Positions 62,146 to 64,000 of a DNA stretch of 64,000 bases are shown one piece after another. The stretch comes from Pelotomaculum propionicicum (GTDB lineage: Bacteria; Bacillota; Desulfotomaculia; Desulfotomaculales; Pelotomaculaceae). Position numbers and translations under genes: made by a program. The stretch's first letter is position 1; the number at the start of each line of letters is the position of its first letter. The notes under the pieces were generated by a model. It saw only the letters and a program-made list of their open reading frames with translations. It made no database searches and had not been told where the DNA came from. The stretch is taken from NCBI RefSeq assembly GCF_004369225.1, contig NZ_QFFZ01000012.1, forward strand, positions 1-64,000. The letters are read 5' to 3'.

Positions 62146-62943
62146 TTACATGAATCTGAAAGCGAGAGTGCCGGCCAGCACGGCCAGGGTCACAGCTATA
62201 ATTATAAAATCAGCGGATCTATACTTGAGCGAACTCATCCTGGTCCTGTTGGCCCCTCCGCGGTAGCACCGGGCCTCCATAGCCACGGCCAGGTCGTCCG
62301 CCCTGCGCAATGCTCCCGCAAAAAGGGGAATAAACAGTGGCAATAATCCTTTCGCCCACTGGGCCGGTTTCCCGCCGGAAAAACCGGCGCCTCTGGCCCG
62401 CTGCGCTTTGAGCACCACCTCAGCCTCCTGCAGCAGGGTTGGTATAAAGCGCAGGGCAATGGTCATCATCAAGGCCAACTCATGCGCCGGCACCCCCAGC
62501 CTCTGCAAGGGTGAAAGCATGCTTTCCAGACCGGCGGTAAGCTTAACCGGGGGAGTGGTAAGAGTAAGCAGGGAGGCAATCAGAATCAATAAAGCCAGGC
62601 GCAGAAATATGATACTGCCGCCCGCCAGGCCCTGCCGCGATATCTTTAACGGCCCCAACGCTGCTATAACATCCCCGGGTGTAAACAGCAGCTGGATGAT
62701 AAATGCTATTGCCAGGAGCACCCAGAGTGAACGCATTCCTCTCAAAAAAATCCTGGCGGGCATACCCGATAAAGCCAGTGCCGCCAAGGTAAACCCTGTT
62801 GCCAGCGTCAGGCCTTGCCAGCCGGCGGAAGACAGAATCGCCGCCGCTGCCGCTAAAACAACCATGATTTTGGTCCGGGGATCCAGACGGTGCAGCAATG
62901 AATCCCCCGGTACATACTGCCCTAAAGTGATTCCGCCAAACAT
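62146..62943 (-). CDS. ecfT: ECF transporter transmembrane subunit EcfT
   Basis: 265 residues with five or six transmembrane helices. The cytoplasmic coupling helices carry the two ARG-type motifs (KAQRARGAGF and AMEARCYRGG). EcfT joins the two ATPases to interchangeable vitamin-binding S subunits. AGGAG precedes ATG 62943. In most Firmicutes it directly follows ecfA2; here a repeat-coil gene lies between. Confidence 0.93.
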   Translation of the reverse strand: MFGGITLGQYVPGDSLLHRLDPRTKIMVVLAAAAAILSSAGWQGLTLATGFTLAALALSGMPARIFLRGMRSLWVLLAIAFIIQLLFTPGDVIAALGPLKISRQGLAGGSIIFLRLALLILIASLLTLTTPPVKLTAGLESMLSPLQRLGVPAHELALMMTIALRFIPTLLQEAEVVLKAQRARGAGFSGGKPAQWAKGLLPLFIPLFAGALRRADDLAVAMEARCYRGGANRTRMSSLKYRSADFIIIAVTLAVLAGTLAFRFM

Positions 62944-62965
62944 GTCTGTCTCCTAAAAGACTCAA

Positions 62966-63541
62966 TTATTTTACAAGCCTCTTCAGACTGGCAACTTCCG
63001 AAACCAGATAAGCTGTATCATCGGAGATCCTGTCCAGTTTTTCCTGGATAAGCTCCAGCCTTTTATCCTGTAATGTGATCCTGTTATTTTGTAATTCACG
63101 GCCGTCAAACAGAGCACGGATCTTATCAACCACTTCATTTTCCACACGTAATTCTAATTTGTCAATTTTGGAGTCAAGCTTTTGCTGCCCTTGCTCCAGT
63201 CTGTCAACTTTTGATTCCAGCCTTTGTTGTGCTTGCTCCAGTTTGTCAACTTTTGAGTCAAGCCTTTGCTGGGTTTGCTCCAGTTTGTCAACTTTTAAGT
63301 CAAGCCTTTGCTGGGTTTGCTCCAGTTTGTCAACTTTTAAGTCAAGCCTTTGCTGGGCTTGCTCTAAATGATCAAATTTTAAATCAAGTCTTTGCTGTCC
63401 TTGTTCCAAATGATCAAATTTTAAATCAAGTCTTTGCTGTCCTTGTTCCAAATGATCAAATTTTAAATTAAGCCTTTGCTGTCCTTCAGTAAGCAGCTCC
63501 AACTGTTTAAGTACGAGTTCTTGGAATTTCCCGCTATCCAT
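62966..63541 (-). CDS. Coiled-coil protein built from 14-residue repeats
   Basis: 191 residues; ATG 63541 has AAGGAGGTAGATGT upstream. From about residue 20 to 130 there are eight tandem copies of a 14-residue unit of the type LDLKFDHLEQGQQR, two heptads each, giving an uninterrupted parallel coiled coil. The rest (DKIRALFDGRELQNNRI onward) is helical too. The DNA repeats are 42 bp and nearly identical in the middle, so length may vary between strains. It lies in the ecf operon between ecfA and ecfT. A scaffold or tether role is a guess; I recognise no enzymatic domain. Confidence 0.75.
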   Translation of the reverse strand: MDSGKFQELVLKQLELLTEGQQRLNLKFDHLEQGQQRLDLKFDHLEQGQQRLDLKFDHLEQAQQRLDLKVDKLEQTQQRLDLKVDKLEQTQQRLDSKVDKLEQAQQRLESKVDRLEQGQQKLDSKIDKLELRVENEVVDKIRALFDGRELQNNRITLQDKRLELIQEKLDRISDDTAYLVSEVASLKRLVK

Positions 63542-63632
63542 ACATCTACCTCCTTAAAGGCCAGGTTCGTGTTCTATATAGCAGGTCAAAGGTGATTTGA
63601 GAACTCTCATCTCAGCCCACCCAATTCTCAAG

Positions 63633-64000
63633 CTACGTCTCGCTCAGCAGTCTGGCGATTTCCTCCACAGCTTCTTCGTTGGTCAATACATCGGTGCGCA
63701 CCTGTTTGCCGGCTGCCCTTAATTTGCACATGAGCTGGGCGGGGGCGGGTACATTCAGGCCTAACGCGCGCAATTCACCGGCCTTGTTGAAAACTTCCCG
63801 CGTTGAACCTTCCATGACCAGACGGCCTTTATCCAGTACAGCCATCCTGTCAGTCCACAAAGCCGCTTCTTCCATATTGTGGGTTACTAAAACCATAGTA
63901 ACCCCCTCTTCACGCCGGAAGTCTTCAACAAGGTCCATTAACTGCTTTCTGCCTTGCGGGTCAAGACCCGCCGCCGGCTCATCAAGTATGAGCACCTCCG
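63633..64000 (-). CDS. ECF transporter ATPase (EcfA), C-terminal part; gene continues past the window
   Basis: The frame is open to the right edge. It shows Walker B LILDEPAAGLDP, D-loop and the switch His in LVTHNMEEAA. The C-terminal extension (ELRALGLNVPAPAQLMCKLR) is the helix-rich tail typical of EcfA2. Walker A and signature motif lie outside the window. It feeds energy to EcfT. Confidence 0.9.
   Translation of the reverse strand, partial: EVLILDEPAAGLDPQGRKQLMDLVEDFRREEGVTMVLVTHNMEEAALWTDRMAVLDKGRLVMEGSTREVFNKAGELRALGLNVPAPAQLMCKLRAAGKQVRTDVLTNEEAVEEIARLLSET

Noticed and set aside
63100-63500. CRISPR-like or satellite DNA from regular 42-bp repeats
   Set aside because: The repeats are in frame and encode heptad pairs of a coiled coil.

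Overview
The window looks like chromosome from an anaerobic, spore-forming Bacillota of the clostridial Peptococcaceae type (Desulfotomaculum/Pelotomaculum-like). Pointers are cwlD (spore cortex), amj, a SAM-I and an M-box riboswitch, many TTG/GTG starts behind strong GGAGG sites, oxygen-sensitive Fe-S systems (NadA, NifS/NifU, a three-Cys Rrf2 regulator) and a molybdenum hydroxylase. It is littered with decayed genes and insertion-sequence scraps, so it comes from a genome with active gene turnover. The assignment to a lineage is inference from gene content only.

Layout. 1-5.0 kb: AT-rich accessory region. An IS21-type end cuts into a secreted-protein gene; a metzincin-like protease is followed by a candidate TIMP/netrin-fold protein; a lipoprotein gene carries an in-frame TGA. 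5.0-9.6 kb: decayed hydE and pdxS, an intact cysK, then fragments of an ABC ATPase, an IS5-like transposase, a group II intron reverse transcriptase and an IS110 transposase. 9.6-19.6 kb: first sulfur/Met/Cys/NAD block (tusA, ThiF-like E1, a small protein ending in Gly-Gly-Gly, metW-metX-metY behind an S-box, cysE, nifU, nadA, nifS, fdhD remnant). 19.8-22.1 kb: S-layer-homology protein. 22.5-30.4 kb: second, partly paralogous sulfur block (ThiF-like E1, GGG protein, zinc-ribbon protein, cysE, cysK, nadA, nifS, fdhD, Rrf2 regulator). 30.5-40.1 kb: uvrA scraps, an HtrA protease, corA under an M-box, nitronate monooxygenase, AI-2E and EamA transporters, a frameshifted coiled-coil protein, galE. 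40.2-43.9 kb: three-subunit xanthine-dehydrogenase-type enzyme. 44-45.3 kb: hicAB. 45.8-54.9 kb: LysR regulator and a symmetrical permease / enoate reductase / enoate reductase / permease cluster. 55.5-56.3 kb: YvrJ/DUF2922/DUF1659 set. 56.6-64 kb: housekeeping genes (geranylgeranyl-reductase-like, cwlD, amj, rpsI, rplM, truA, ecfT, ecfA) with a 14-residue-repeat coiled-coil gene inserted in the ecf operon.

How it works together. The most striking system is the sulfur block, present in two versions. A cysteine desulfurase, TusA and FdhD (sulfur relays), a ThiF/MoeB-type adenylating enzyme and a 95-99 residue protein ending in GGG sit with CysE/CysK and MetX/MetY. This is the parts list of a thiocarboxylate-carrier route to cysteine or homocysteine, but the carrier does not look like ThiS, MoaD, CysO or HcyS. 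The carrier role is inference from context and the C-terminus. Similar -10/operator sequences before several of these units, and the linked Rrf2 regulator, suggest a common Fe-S/cysteine regulon.
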